Made by a program: the position numbers and the translations under genes. DNA of 44,906 nucleotides from positions 1 to 44,906 of the forward strand of contig JACADY010000018.1 in the NCBI GenBank assembly GCA_013389115.1, in the 5' to 3' direction. This document shows, piece after piece, positions 1 through 8,625 of the stretch; within the stretch, counting starts at the first letter, position 1; every line of letters starts with the position of its first letter. The DNA is from Alphaproteobacteria bacterium (GTDB taxonomy: Bacteria; Pseudomonadota; Alphaproteobacteria; Micropepsales; Micropepsaceae). A model generated the notes under the pieces. That model had not been told where the DNA came from, made no database searches, and saw only the letters and a list, made by a program, of their open reading frames with translations.

Positions 1-9
1 AAGCGCGGC

Positions 10-79
10 CACCTCTGGGTGAGGACTACTTATTCTCCCCATCCTGAGTGGGCGCTGAAAGCGCCCGCAAAGGGTGAGG
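10..79. repeat. Intergenic palindromic repeat fragment
   Basis: No gene is visible in bases 1-147. The stretch holds a copy of a repeat seen elsewhere in the window: CACCTCTGGGTGAGGAC at 10-26 matches 13904-13920 exactly, and AAGGGTGAGG at 70-79 recurs at 5831-5840 and 14176-14185. Inside it GGCGCT-GAA-AGCGCC (51-65) is a perfect 6-bp hairpin. It looks like a short non-coding REP-type element of the alphaproteobacterial intergenic kind. Confidence 0.6.
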
Positions 80-147
80 GCGCCTGTGACAGAGGATCGC
101 CCCATCCCCGCCTGCGCCGGGACAGGCTTCGCGCCGCGAAGCACTCT

Positions 148-348
148 CTACGCCGTGGCGGCGGGGCCGTCCCCTACGCGCTTCCAGGCCCGCTCGTGCA
201 GGAAGAAGGCAACCGTCTGCACACCCGGCTCGATCAGCGCGAGGCCGGTTGCCAGCGTCCAGGAGCCCGTCAGCAGATAAGCGATCGTGAAGGCAACGCT
301 CACATGCATCAGGCCGTAAGTTGCGGTTTTCAGCAGATCGCGGCGCAT
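148..348 (-). CDS. DUF2061 family small membrane protein
   Basis: A 66-residue protein. The pattern is that of the DUF2061 family: a basic start (MRRDLLKT), two hydrophobic stretches (about residues 10-28 and 30-46), and the closing motif with aromatic and HER residues (FFLHERAWKR) that marks the family. It should sit in the inner membrane; the family has no established function. An AAGGTG Shine-Dalgarno lies just upstream of the ATG. It stands alone, divergent from the lipoprotein gene at 527. The fit to the family is by eye. Confidence 0.7.
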   Translation of the reverse strand: MRRDLLKTATYGLMHVSVAFTIAYLLTGSWTLATGLALIEPGVQTVAFFLHERAWKRVGDGPAATA

Positions 349-526
349 GGTACACCTTTTGCGACTTGGAATTGATCTAATTAATAGCTATATGCGACTC
401 GTTCGCAAGTGGGATTTTGGGCAACGCCACGAGGCAGAATTGACGGGGCGGGGCGCTGTGCCCTCCCGTCCGCGCTGAAATGGCGTTAACCTTTGAATTG
501 CTTTGCAAAATGATGGGCAGAAAGCC

Positions 527-1330
527 ATGCGGATTCTCGGCATCGTTGCGATTGGCGCCCTGTGCGGCGCTCTTGCCGCGTGCGCCAGCGATGAGGCCCC
601 GGCGCAGCTCCAGGCGGCGCCGCAATTCGTCTCGCCCTCGCGCACGGCGCCTGCGACCAATCCCCAGCCCATTGCCGGTGCGCCCATCGGCGCCAGCCCG
701 CGCGAGGCGGTGCTTGCGGCCTATGGGCTGCCGCTTGATCCTGTGCCCTATCGGATGGGTGTGCGCGAAAAGGCGCTCGAGACCGACAGGCTGCTCTATC
801 CCGCCTGCATCGATCGGGAGGTCACAGCCTATCTCGAGCCAGCGCGCATTCTTGACCGCATCGCCGACACGATGGTGGAAGAGGCCGGCGCCCGGGAGTT
901 CATCGTTTATCCGGTCATCGTCTCGGGCTGCGGGCTCAGCCCCCGGCGAATGAATACGCTCGTCGTCGTGCAGATGGGGCAGGAACCGCGCTATGTGCGC
1001 ATGCTGACCGGGTACACGATCGCCTGGCCGGCGCTGCAATCGGATGTCGTCTCGGCGGTTGCGCTGGCGACTATGGCGACGGTCAAAGTTGTCGATCCCG
1101 CCTGCTATGACGCGGTGGGTCTTGGCCATGATCGCGCGCAGGTGACCGACACGCGCGTGCTCAGCGGCTCCTACCCCTCGCGCATGGAGCTCGGCGTCGC
1201 CTATGAGGGGTCGTGGCGGGAAGTGTGGACGGTCATGGCCTGCGGCAAGCGCTATGAGCCGCAGGTCCAGTTCACACCCGACGGCAAGGGCGGCGCGATT
1301 TTCGAGATCAGCGCGGGGCCTTCGTCTTAG
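527..1330 (+). CDS. Predicted lipoprotein of unknown function
   Basis: A 267-residue protein. The first residues form a lipoprotein signal peptide: MRIL, a hydrophobic core, then a lipobox ending LAAC with the acceptor cysteine near residue 19, followed by Ser-Asp. The mature part begins with an Ala/Pro/Gln-rich linker (to about residue 60) and then a soluble domain with several cysteines but no motif I recognise. An upstream in-frame TTG at 503 would place eight charged residues before the signal peptide, so the ATG at 527 is preferred. It converges on the methyltransferase gene with a 25-base gap. Function unknown. Confidence 0.7.
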   Translation: MRILGIVAIGALCGALAACASDEAPAQLQAAPQFVSPSRTAPATNPQPIAGAPIGASPREAVLAAYGLPLDPVPYRMGVREKALETDRLLYPACIDREVTAYLEPARILDRIADTMVEEAGAREFIVYPVIVSGCGLSPRRMNTLVVVQMGQEPRYVRMLTGYTIAWPALQSDVVSAVALATMATVKVVDPACYDAVGLGHDRAQVTDTRVLSGSYPSRMELGVAYEGSWREVWTVMACGKRYEPQVQFTPDGKGGAIFEISAGPSS

Positions 1331-1355
1331 GCGGCCTCGCCCTCTATCGGAATCG

Positions 1356-2207
1356 TCATGCCTTTGCCCGGACGAGCCAGCATGCGGCGCCAAGGGCGAT
1401 ACCGTCCTTGCCCTCATGGGCGCGCAGGCGGCCCTCGACCGCGGTGAGGATGCTTACCTTTGTCTCTTCATCAAGGCCGGCGACGGCGCGCGAAAGCGGG
1501 CCTATTTGCAGCATCTCCGCCGCCGCGGCCTTCGCATCGTCGCCGATGTAAGCGGAGCTGCGCAAGGGTTCGATCTCGACCTCGCGATAGCCGGCATGGG
1601 TGATGATCGCGCGCGTGCGGTCCTTGTCGGCAAAGGCAAAGGGCCCCGGTGTGCCGGGCGGCACTTCGGGCTGCGGGGGGAGAAAAGGAAGCGCGGCCAG
1701 CATCGGCTCCATCACCCAGGCATTCTCAGCTGCCGGTGCCCAGCAGACAAAGGCAAGCCGCCCCTTCGCCGAGGCCGCCTGGCGCAGATTGGCAAAGGCG
1801 CTGATCGGATCATCGAAAAACATCACGCCGAAGCGGGAGAAGAGAAGATCCGCGCCCAGGCCCGTCATATCCGCGCTCGCCGCGTCGGCGGCCGTGAAGG
1901 TGATGGGCAGGCCGGCCGTTGCGGCTCGGGTTCTTGCGACCGCCAGCATGGGCTCTGAAATATCAAGGCCGGTGACGCGGCCCTCAGCACCCACGGCGCG
2001 GGCCAGCGCAAGGCTGGTCGTGCCCGCGCCGCAGCCGATATCAAGGACGTGCTCGCCGGGAAGCGGCACGGCGGCCGCGAAAAGCGCGGATGAGATCCGC
2101 TCCAGCATCCTGTCCGTGCGCTCATAATGCGCGGCCCAGCGCGCGCCCACATCGCCGTTCCAGTATTCACGCTGGTCGATGGCGGGGCTTTGCGGGCTTG
2201 CGGACAT
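1356..2207 (-). CDS. Class I SAM-dependent methyltransferase
   Basis: A 283-residue Rossmann-fold methyltransferase. Motif I is clear at residues 54-62 (VLDIGCGAG), followed by an acidic residue in LDIS (residue 82) that should bind the SAM ribose, and motif IV in the region reading DLLFSRFGVMFFDDP. The head (EYWNGDVGARWAAHYE) is typical of the UbiE/ArsM-like small-molecule methyltransferases. The substrate cannot be read from the sequence. The ATG at 2207 is chosen over an upstream candidate at 2240 because the family normally begins just before the W-N-G-D block. Confidence 0.85.
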   Translation of the reverse strand: MSASPQSPAIDQREYWNGDVGARWAAHYERTDRMLERISSALFAAAVPLPGEHVLDIGCGAGTTSLALARAVGAEGRVTGLDISEPMLAVARTRAATAGLPITFTAADAASADMTGLGADLLFSRFGVMFFDDPISAFANLRQAASAKGRLAFVCWAPAAENAWVMEPMLAALPFLPPQPEVPPGTPGPFAFADKDRTRAIITHAGYREVEIEPLRSSAYIGDDAKAAAAEMLQIGPLSRAVAGLDEETKVSILTAVEGRLRAHEGKDGIALGAACWLVRAKA

Positions 2208-2252
2208 GGCATTTCCTTTTGAAATGAATGGCTTGGCCAAGTAGTCCGGTCG

Positions 2253-2726
2253 TCAATCGTTCATTGCAACAAAAATCCAAATGGCGAGCGCAACGAATCC
2301 CAGGATGACCAGCTGTTTCCAGACCCGCCCAATGATGACGGCGGGGGCAAACACCAGCGCAAGCGGAATCCAGAACTCCACTTCGTACACATAGAGAATG
2401 GCGGCGACGCCCGCGACATAAGCAAGGAGAAACGCGACGGTGTTGGTGCGCGTCCAAGGCTCGGGCGGGGCGCCACCTCGCCCGCTTGGGGCGCGACGTC
2501 GAGGCTGTGAGCCGGCGCTGCCCCAGGTTTGTGTGTCCGCCACTGTGCCCGCGCCGCCGCAATTCCAGCAGGTGTTCCACTCGCGCTCATTCGAGCTGCC
2601 GCTGCCGCCACACGCCATGCAGGCCTGGTCCGTGAAGCCGCCATGGCCCGAACCGCCGCAGCGATAGCAGGACTTGTATCCGCCGTAAGTGCCGCCAGTA
2701 CCGCCACAGGCCGAACACAATGCCAT
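2253..2726 (-). CDS. Membrane protein with four DnaJ-type CxxCxGxG knuckles
   Basis: A 157-residue protein with an unusual layout. The first 60 residues carry four CxxC knuckles (C4/C7, C20/C23, C36/C39, C53/C56), each followed by the GxG of the DnaJ central zinc-finger type, so two zinc sites are expected. A basic, proline-rich linker (75-92) leads to a hydrophobic C-terminal third with about three membrane segments (near 96-115, 118-134 and 138-154). No J domain is present. The zinc part probably faces the cytoplasm. Role unknown; in DnaJ the same knuckles bind zinc and support substrate handling. It is 45 bases upstream of the methyltransferase on the same strand. Confidence 0.75.
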   Translation of the reverse strand: MALCSACGGTGGTYGGYKSCYRCGGSGHGGFTDQACMACGGSGSSNEREWNTCWNCGGAGTVADTQTWGSAGSQPRRRAPSGRGGAPPEPWTRTNTVAFLLAYVAGVAAILYVYEVEFWIPLALVFAPAVIIGRVWKQLVILGFVALAIWIFVAMND

Positions 2727-3015
2727 CGATCGCAGTGCCCCGATTTCCCCATTTTGATTTTCAGGCGGGGAAGCACGTAAGCCTGTCTTCTCATGCGATC
2801 CCAGTAAAGGTCAGCGGGCGGGGAAATCCCAACTCCTGTGACGCATCGCGCAAAAATTCTGAGAGCGACGCGGTCGCCCCTCGATGCGGTTGGGACGAAT
2901 ATGAGGGTCGCTCCCCACACCTGGAAAGATATCGGCGCGGGGTGGCCCAGATCGCCCATTGCGCGCGAGCCCAAGGTCTAAGAACATTTCGGCCTTGAGC
3001 AAACCGGGGGGGGGC

Positions 3016-3738
3016 ATGGCATTGCTGCGCGATATCGCTCATGTGCTGCGCACCACCTGGCTGATCCTGACCTTTAGGCCCGTGCGGCCGAAACTCACCC
3101 GGCTTTGGCCCCATTATCTCGCGATGGGGCTGTTGTTCACCTGGCTCGCCGGGATCGGCAGGCATTGGGACAATCCCCGCGCAGAGCTTTGGCAGATGAT
3201 GGGCCTTGGCTCGCTTGTCTATGTGTATGTGCTCTCGGGCTTTCTTTGGATCACGATCGCGCCGCTGCGGCCGAAGAACTGGCGCTATATGACGGTCCTC
3301 GTGTTCGTGATGCTGACTTCGCCGCCGGCCTTTCTCTATGCGGTGCCGGTTGAGCGGTTTCTCTCGGCGGAGGGGGCGCGGGCCGCCAATCTCACTTTCC
3401 TTGGCATCGTCGCCCTGTGGCGGGTCGTGATGCTCGGCTTTTTCCTGGAGCGGTCAGCAGGGTTCGGGCCGTTCAAGCTCGCCGTCGCGCTGCACTTTCC
3501 CTTGACCTTCGTCGTATGGGCGCTTGCGATCTTCAATCCGGATCATGCGGTTGCCTTTGAGATCGTGCGCGGCATGGCCGGGGCCGACCGGACGGCGGCG
3601 GCACCCACCTCGGCCGACAGCGCGTTCGCGGCCTTGAGGGTGATGTCGGTCTTCGCGCTGTTCGCCTTCCCGGTGCTTGCCCTTGCCTATGCCGGGATCG
3701 TCGTGGCGCGGGTGATCGCGTGGGCGAGGGGGAGGTGA
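3016..3738 (+). CDS. Six-helix integral membrane protein, unknown
   Basis: A 240-residue inner-membrane protein with about six hydrophobic segments (near residues 34-48, 62-82, 91-110, 126-144, 155-173 and 207-232), joined by short basic loops such as RPVRPK and APLRPKNWR. The ATG at 3016 follows a GGGGGGGG purine run that can serve as ribosome binding site; the longer frame from 2959 adds a non-hydrophobic head without support. No family recognised and no neighbour suggests a role. Confidence 0.65.
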   Translation: MALLRDIAHVLRTTWLILTFRPVRPKLTRLWPHYLAMGLLFTWLAGIGRHWDNPRAELWQMMGLGSLVYVYVLSGFLWITIAPLRPKNWRYMTVLVFVMLTSPPAFLYAVPVERFLSAEGARAANLTFLGIVALWRVVMLGFFLERSAGFGPFKLAVALHFPLTFVVWALAIFNPDHAVAFEIVRGMAGADRTAAAPTSADSAFAALRVMSVFALFAFPVLALAYAGIVVARVIAWARGR

Positions 3739-3771
3739 AGCAAACACCCGCGCGCAGAATGGGCCGTGGAC

Positions 3772-3796
3772 CGGTGAGGTTCACCGCTCAATTTTT
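3772..3796 (+). terminator. Possible weak terminator
   Basis: CGGTGA-GGT-TCACCG (3772-3786) is a perfect 6-bp stem with a 3-base loop. It is followed by CTCAATTTTT, so a short T run lies nine bases beyond. It would end transcription of the plus-strand membrane protein before it runs into argG from the opposite side. The stem is short, so the call is tentative. Confidence 0.35.
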
Positions 3797-3822
3797 GGAG
3801 AGGCCATTTACTCCAACGGGCC

Positions 3823-5052
3823 TTAAGATTTTCGTCCCCGTCCCCGCTTCCCCAATGTCCTCAACCGCAGCGCGTTCAGCTTGATAAAGCCTTCCGCGTC
3901 GCGGTGGTCATAGGCGACGGCGCCGTCCTCGAAGGTCACCAAATCCTGGTCGTAAAGCGAATAGGGCGATGACCGCCCCTCCACGATCACGTTGCCCTTG
4001 TAGAGCTTCAGCCGCACGGTGCCCGTCACCAGTTCCTGGCTCTTGTCGATCGCCGCCTGCAGCATCTCGCGCTCGGGCGCGAACCAGAAGCCGTTATAGA
4101 TGAGCTCGGCATAGCGTGGCATCAGCTCATCCTTCAGATGCGCGGCGCCGCGGTCGAGCGTGATACTTTCCATCGCCCGGTGCGCGGCATGGAGGATCGT
4201 GCCGCCCGGCGTCTCATAGACACCGCGCGACTTCATGCCGACAAACCGGTTCTCCACAAGATCAAGGCGGCCGATGCCGTTGGCGCGGCCGAGTTCGTTC
4301 AGCTTCGTGAGGAGCGTGGCGGGGGAAAAAGGCTCGCCATCGATGCTCACGGCATCGCCCCGCTCAAATCCGACCGTGATCACCGTCGGCCGGTCGGGCG
4401 CGTCCATGGGCGAGAGCGTGCGCTGATAGACCATCTCGTCGGGCGCCACGTCCGGGTCTTCGAGCACCTTGCCCTCGCTCGATGAGTGGAGGAGGTTCGC
4501 ATCCACCGAAAAGGGCGCCTCGCCGCGCTTGTCCTTCGCTATCGGGATCTGGTGCGCCTCGGCAAAGGCGATGAGCTTCGTTCGGCTGGAGAGGTCCCAT
4601 TCGCGCCAGGGGGCGATGATGGTGACGTTCGGCTTCAGCGCGTAATAGGCAAGCTCAAAGCGCACCTGGTCGTTGCCCTTGCCCGTCGCGCCGTGGGCGA
4701 CGGCGTCGGCGCCTGTCTTCGCCGCGATCTCGATCTGCTTTTTGGCGATCAAGGGCCGCGCGATCGAGGTGCCGAGCAGGTATTGTCCCTCATAGAGCGC
4801 GTTCGCGCGGAACATCGGGAAGACGTAGTCGCGGACGAATTCCTCGCGCACATCCTCGATGAAGATGTTCTCAGGCTTGATGCCGAGAAGCTCGGCCTTT
4901 TTCCGCGCCGGCTCCAGCTCCTCGCCCTGGCCCAAATCGGCGGTGAAGGTCACGACCTCGCAGCCATAAGCGGTTTGCAGCCATTTCAGGATGACGGAGG
5001 TGTCAAGGCCGCCGGAATAGGCTAGGACGACTTTCTTCACGCGCTCGGTCAC
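3823..5052 (-). CDS. argG: Argininosuccinate synthase
   Basis: A 409-residue cytoplasmic enzyme that joins citrulline and aspartate with ATP to make argininosuccinate in arginine biosynthesis. The N-terminal P-loop motif of the PP-loop ATP pyrophosphatases is present ([10 protein letters not shown], residues 10-19), along with [15 protein letters not shown] and the central [13 protein letters not shown] block of the family. Length matches the usual 400-410. The gene stands alone between unrelated neighbours, as argG often does in alphaproteobacteria. No upstream regulatory site was recognised. Confidence 0.98.
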   Translation of the reverse strand: MTERVKKVVLAYSGGLDTSVILKWLQTAYGCEVVTFTADLGQGEELEPARKKAELLGIKPENIFIEDVREEFVRDYVFPMFRANALYEGQYLLGTSIARPLIAKKQIEIAAKTGADAVAHGATGKGNDQVRFELAYYALKPNVTIIAPWREWDLSSRTKLIAFAEAHQIPIAKDKRGEAPFSVDANLLHSSSEGKVLEDPDVAPDEMVYQRTLSPMDAPDRPTVITVGFERGDAVSIDGEPFSPATLLTKLNELGRANGIGRLDLVENRFVGMKSRGVYETPGGTILHAAHRAMESITLDRGAAHLKDELMPRYAELIYNGFWFAPEREMLQAAIDKSQELVTGTVRLKLYKGNVIVEGRSSPYSLYDQDLVTFEDGAVAYDHRDAEGFIKLNALRLRTLGKRGRGRKS

Positions 5053-5138
5053 GGGGCAGGTCTTTCCTCTTGGAATGATCAGGGCGCGGCGATCATAGGC
5101 ATGCGCGGCGCGCGTGCAACCAATGCGAGGGCGAACCC

Positions 5139-5759
5139 ATGCTGACCTTCTGGTACGAGTTTGCGTCGAGCTATTCCTACCCGGCCGCGATGCGCATCGA
5201 AGCGGCCGCGAAGGCGGCGGGCGTCGGGTTGCGCTGGCGGCCGTTCCTGCTGGGGCCGATCTTTGCCGCCCAAGGCTGGCAGGACAGCCCGTTCAACCTC
5301 TATCCCCTGAAGGGGCAGTATATGTGGCGCGATCTCGCCCGGATCTGCGCCAAAGAAGGCCTGCCCTTGCGGCGGCCGTCCCTATTTCCGCAGAACGGGC
5401 TCCTTGCCGCCAGGGTCGCCTTCGCTGGCCAGAACGAGCCATGGATCGGCGGCTTCACGCGCGCCATCTACAGCGCCAATTTCGCCGAGGGGGAGGATAT
5501 CTCGAAGCCGGAGACGGTCTTGCGCTGTCTTGAAGTGGCGGGCGGTGAGGGCGAGGCCTGGCTTGCCTCGGCGGCCGATCCTGCGGTGAAGGCCGCCTTC
5601 AAGGCGCAGAACGATGAGGCAGCGGAACTGGGGCTGTTCGGGGCGCCCAGCTTCACGGTCGATGGCGAACTGTTCTGGGGCAATGACCGGCTGGAGCAGG
5701 CGATCGCCTGGGCGAAGGGGGAAAGACCCGTGGGAGCGCTGGCCCTCTCCCTTTCGTGA
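5139..5759 (+). CDS. 2-hydroxychromene-2-carboxylate isomerase-like (DsbA/GST-kappa fold)
   Basis: A 206-residue thioredoxin-fold protein. The start ([15 protein letters not shown]) matches the substrate and GSH-binding entry of the HCCA isomerase family, and the C-terminal block [21 protein letters not shown] is the conserved end of that family. HCCA isomerases act in naphthalene breakdown, but most genomic members are glutathione-dependent enzymes of unknown substrate. The last 10-12 codons run into a repeat element (CCCTCTCCCTTT near 5743), so the natural C-terminus may be repeat-derived. It is divergent from argG with a GAGG ribosome site. Confidence 0.85.
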   Translation: MLTFWYEFASSYSYPAAMRIEAAAKAAGVGLRWRPFLLGPIFAAQGWQDSPFNLYPLKGQYMWRDLARICAKEGLPLRRPSLFPQNGLLAARVAFAGQNEPWIGGFTRAIYSANFAEGEDISKPETVLRCLEVAGGEGEAWLASAADPAVKAAFKAQNDEAAELGLFGAPSFTVDGELFWGNDRLEQAIAWAKGERPVGALALSLS

Positions 5760-5793
5760 AAAGGGGGCGTTGGGACTTCGCCGTTCGGCTGCA

Positions 5794-5907
5794 CCTCACC
5801 CTTCGCAGGCCCCGCGAAGGCTCGCTCCTTAAGGGTGAGGTCCATTTTGCGTCACAGACAGACCCCACCCGGACGCCTCGTGGCGTCCGACCTCCCCTAA
5901 GGGGAGG
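5794..5907. repeat. Cluster of intergenic palindromes
   Basis: The gap 5760-6063 has no gene. It holds three perfect hairpins in a row: CCTCACCCTT (5794-5803) with AAGGGTGAGG (5831-5840), enclosing a nested CTTCGC/GCGAAG stem; GGACGCC-TCGT-GGCGTCC (5871-5888); and CCTCCCC-TAA-GGGGAGG (5891-5907). The first is the same element as at 13874-13918 and 14143-14185. They read as a mosaic of short non-coding repeats. The rest of the gap up to the terminator at 6009 shows nothing else. Confidence 0.7.
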
Positions 5908-6008
5908 TGGTTGTCATGACCCCCCCCGTTCGCGGTGAGGGGCTGGGGTGGGGGCGCCCCGTGAAACTCATGACCCGCGCAGAAGAACAGCGCGCGGGCA
6001 AAGGAAAG

Positions 6009-6037
6009 GGCCCTTCCGGTTTTCCCGAAAGGGCCCT
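6009..6037 (-). terminator. Strong hairpin terminator after the TonB receptor gene
   Basis: GGGCCCTTCCGG (6009-6020) pairs with CCGAAAGGGCCC (6026-6037) over 12 bp with one G-U, leaving a 5-base loop. It lies 27 bases past the stop codon of the TonB-dependent receptor gene. Read on the minus strand it ends in TTTCC rather than a long T run, so it is an imperfect intrinsic terminator but a very stable hairpin. Confidence 0.7.
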
Positions 6038-6063
6038 CTTCTCACTCCTGCTTCGTCCCGGCT

Positions 6064-8415
6064 CTAGAATCGGCCGGTGAACTCAACGCCCAGCAGGCGC
6101 GGGTTGCCGCGGATGAAGGTCGGCGAGCCGATCGTGTCGCCCGTGTTGCCGGCGTCGATGATGTAGTCCTCATCGAGCAGGTTGGTGCCGTAAAGCGTCG
6201 CCGTCACGGCGCCGCCTTCCATCTCAAGACCTGCGCGCAGGTTCAAGAGGCCAAAGCCGTCCTGCACGAAGCGGGGATCGTTGTCTTCCTCAAAGAAGAC
6301 CTTCGACTTCCAGGTATAGGTGGGGACCACGAACAGCATCGTGCCGTCGCCCAGCGTGTAACCCGCCTCAAAGCCAATCGAGAAGGCATGGTCGGGCGAA
6401 AGGCGTAACTGGTTTTCGCTGAAGGCGCTGTCCTCATCGAAACGGCCATGATTCCAGGCATAGGTGGCAAAGGCCTGGAGGTTGTCGGTGAGGCGGGTGC
6501 GCACCTGTCCCTCAAGGCCGTAAGAGGTCGCCTGTCCGGCGTTCACATAGACGGGGAAGCCGCCGGGGCCCGTCACCGTCGTCTGGTAGTTGTCATAGGT
6601 GTAGTAGAAGGCCGAACCCTCAAGGTTCAGCCGGCGGTCAAGGAGCGTCGACTTCGCACCCACTTCAAAGCTGTCGACCGTCTCGTCGGGGAGGACGGCA
6701 AAGCCCGCGAAGGTGCCAACGCTGTTCACGTCCGCCACTTCGATGATGTCGGGGCGGCGGCCGCGCGCATAGGAGGCGTAGAGGTTGAGATTGTCGGCGG
6801 GCTCATACTCAGCGATGAGGCGCCAGGTAAAGCCGTCGAACTCACCTGATTGCGCGAAGGTCGCGCCGCCCGTGTTGGCAACGGCGAGCGTCTGAACGAG
6901 GCCGCCCGAGAGGTACATGGCAAGTGCGGAGGAGCCGTTCACCGGATAGCCCGCATAGGCGGTGGTCTTGTCCTCATACGACCAGCGCAGACCGCCCGTG
7001 ACCGAGAAATCATCGGTGATGTCGACAGTGATGTCACCGAAGAGGTCAAGCGCTTTGGTCTCATTCGAATTGATGTATTCCTCGACGTGATAGGACTTGA
7101 AGCCGAGCGCGCCGAGATAGGGCGCAAGGATCGAGGGGTCGCCGCTGGCAAAGGCGAGGGTGGCAAGGCCCTGAAGCGCGGGCACGGGCCCGTTTGCCGG
7201 GTCACCGTTGTTCCAGAGCGCAAAGAGGCGCTCGTCCGTTGCCAGGGGGGCGCGCTGCGAACCTTCTTCGTCCGCATAGTTCACGCCGATGAAGCCGCGA
7301 ATGCCCTCACCCTCATAGTTGAGGCGGACCTCCTGGCTCCATTCATGGCCGCGCGCGTCCTCGGCGGCTTCGAGCAGGTTGAAGGCCGAGCCGTCGGCAT
7401 CGAAGATTTCGAGCGATTCAAAGCGGCGATAGGCGGTGATGGTCGAAAGCGAGAATTCGGCGTTGATGTCGATGTCGCCCAGCAGCGTCACGCCCCAGAC
7501 CTCGCGATCGATCGAGAGCTCCTTGCCGCCTTCAAAGCCGCCAAAGGTGTTGAGCGAGGCGAAGGAGAAGGGGTCGGTGTCGCCGTAATAGGCCGGAATG
7601 ACGCCCGACTTGAACGAGGTGCCGGTGGGCGTGTCCTGTTGGAAATTGGCAATGAGGTCGAAGGTGACGCCCGGCGCGTTGAACTCCATCGCGCCGCGCA
7701 CGGCCCACAGATCGGTGCCGCTCAAGTCATCGGGACCCTCGATGCCGGAGGGAAGCACGTTCTCGACGAAGCCGTCATTCTCGCGCGTGATGCCGGCGAT
7801 GCGCATGTTCAGGCTGTCTTCGATGACGGGGGTATTGAACACGAACTCGCCCAGGCGCTGGCCTTCATCGCCGATGCCCGCAGTCAGCGTCGCAGAGAGC
7901 TCGTCGTCCGGCTTGTTCTGAATGACGTTGATGGCGCCGATCAGGGCCGAGCGGCCGAACAGGGTCGATTGCGGGCCTTTGAGCACCTCGATGCGCTCCA
8001 CATCGAAGAGCTCAACGACGGAGCCGCGCGAACGGGAGATGGAGACGCCGTCCTGATAGACGGACACGCGCGGCTCGATGTTCGATTCGCCCGAGTCCGA
8101 GGTGAGGCCGCGGATCACGAAGCCGGGATTGTTGGGGCTCTGCTCCTGCACAATGAGGCCGGGCGTGAAGGCCGAAAGGGCCTCGAAATCGCGCACGCCA
8201 AGGGCGCCGAGTTGGCTGCCCGTATAGGCGGTGATGTTGATGGGAACCTCGAGATTGCGCTCGGACCGCTTCTGCGCGGTCACGACGACCTGTTCCACCT
8301 CACTTGAGGCCTCAACCGGAGCGGCGGCGGCTTCTTGTGCCTTTGCCTCTCCCGCGACAACCAATGCCATCGCGCTCGCCGCGCACAAGAGTGCGCGCTT
8401 CATCGTCATCGTCAT
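6064..8415 (-). CDS. TonB-dependent outer-membrane receptor
   Basis: A 783-residue outer-membrane receptor. It has a signal peptide (MKRALLCAASAMALVVAG, cleavage near AKA-QE), a TonB-box-like VEQVVVTAQK at the mature N-terminus, a plug domain with VLKGPQSTLFGRSALIGAIN (near residues 140-165), then a long beta-barrel rich in aromatic strands that ends in the required terminal phenylalanine (VEFTGRF). Such receptors take up siderophores, vitamin B12 or glycans using proton-motive force through TonB; the ligand cannot be told. The ATG at 8415 follows GGGGG at good spacing; an upstream TTG is less likely. It is divergent from the Rrf2 gene, with a strong terminator behind it. Confidence 0.93.
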   Translation of the reverse strand: MTMTMKRALLCAASAMALVVAGEAKAQEAAAAPVEASSEVEQVVVTAQKRSERNLEVPINITAYTGSQLGALGVRDFEALSAFTPGLIVQEQSPNNPGFVIRGLTSDSGESNIEPRVSVYQDGVSISRSRGSVVELFDVERIEVLKGPQSTLFGRSALIGAINVIQNKPDDELSATLTAGIGDEGQRLGEFVFNTPVIEDSLNMRIAGITRENDGFVENVLPSGIEGPDDLSGTDLWAVRGAMEFNAPGVTFDLIANFQQDTPTGTSFKSGVIPAYYGDTDPFSFASLNTFGGFEGGKELSIDREVWGVTLLGDIDINAEFSLSTITAYRRFESLEIFDADGSAFNLLEAAEDARGHEWSQEVRLNYEGEGIRGFIGVNYADEEGSQRAPLATDERLFALWNNGDPANGPVPALQGLATLAFASGDPSILAPYLGALGFKSYHVEEYINSNETKALDLFGDITVDITDDFSVTGGLRWSYEDKTTAYAGYPVNGSSALAMYLSGGLVQTLAVANTGGATFAQSGEFDGFTWRLIAEYEPADNLNLYASYARGRRPDIIEVADVNSVGTFAGFAVLPDETVDSFEVGAKSTLLDRRLNLEGSAFYYTYDNYQTTVTGPGGFPVYVNAGQATSYGLEGQVRTRLTDNLQAFATYAWNHGRFDEDSAFSENQLRLSPDHAFSIGFEAGYTLGDGTMLFVVPTYTWKSKVFFEEDNDPRFVQDGFGLLNLRAGLEMEGGAVTATLYGTNLLDEDYIIDAGNTGDTIGSPTFIRGNPRLLGVEFTGRF

Positions 8416-8550
8416 GGTAACCCCCAACCCGATCCCTTGCGCCGCCTTCAAATGGAAGGCCGACTAAGCGTCGGGTATTCTCATGGGTGCGCGACAGGCA
8501 CATGACAGAATCTGAAGTTCCATTCATATTCCGGCCAGTGTGGTTTTTGT

Positions 8551-8567
8551 GCGCCGCAATGCGGCGC
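8551..8567. promoter_or_regulatory. Perfect palindrome in the receptor/Rrf2 intergenic region
   Basis: GCGCCGC-AAT-GCGGCGC is a perfect 7-bp inverted repeat with a 3-base loop, sitting between the divergent TonB receptor and Rrf2 genes. It has no T run on either side, so an operator or RNA hairpin is as likely as a terminator. No known consensus is claimed. Confidence 0.4.
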
Positions 8568-8576
8568 GTCGGACCC

Positions 8577-8604
8577 TTGCCGGCGCAGAATTGTTCCCTA
8601 TATA
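8577..8604 (+). promoter_or_regulatory. Candidate promoter of the Rrf2 gene
   Basis: TTGCCG (8577-8582) and TATATA (8599-8604) are spaced by 16 bases, resembling -35 and -10 boxes, and lie 22 bases before the ATG at 8626. The CTATATAG around the -10 is itself palindromic and could be where the regulator binds its own promoter. Read by eye only. Confidence 0.4.
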
Positions 8605-8625
8605 GTTGCAATTAGAGTCCCCAAA

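Noticed and set aside
6850..8307. Plus-strand frame of 485 codons inside the TonB receptor gene
   Set aside because: It is antisense to a clear receptor and has no family features.
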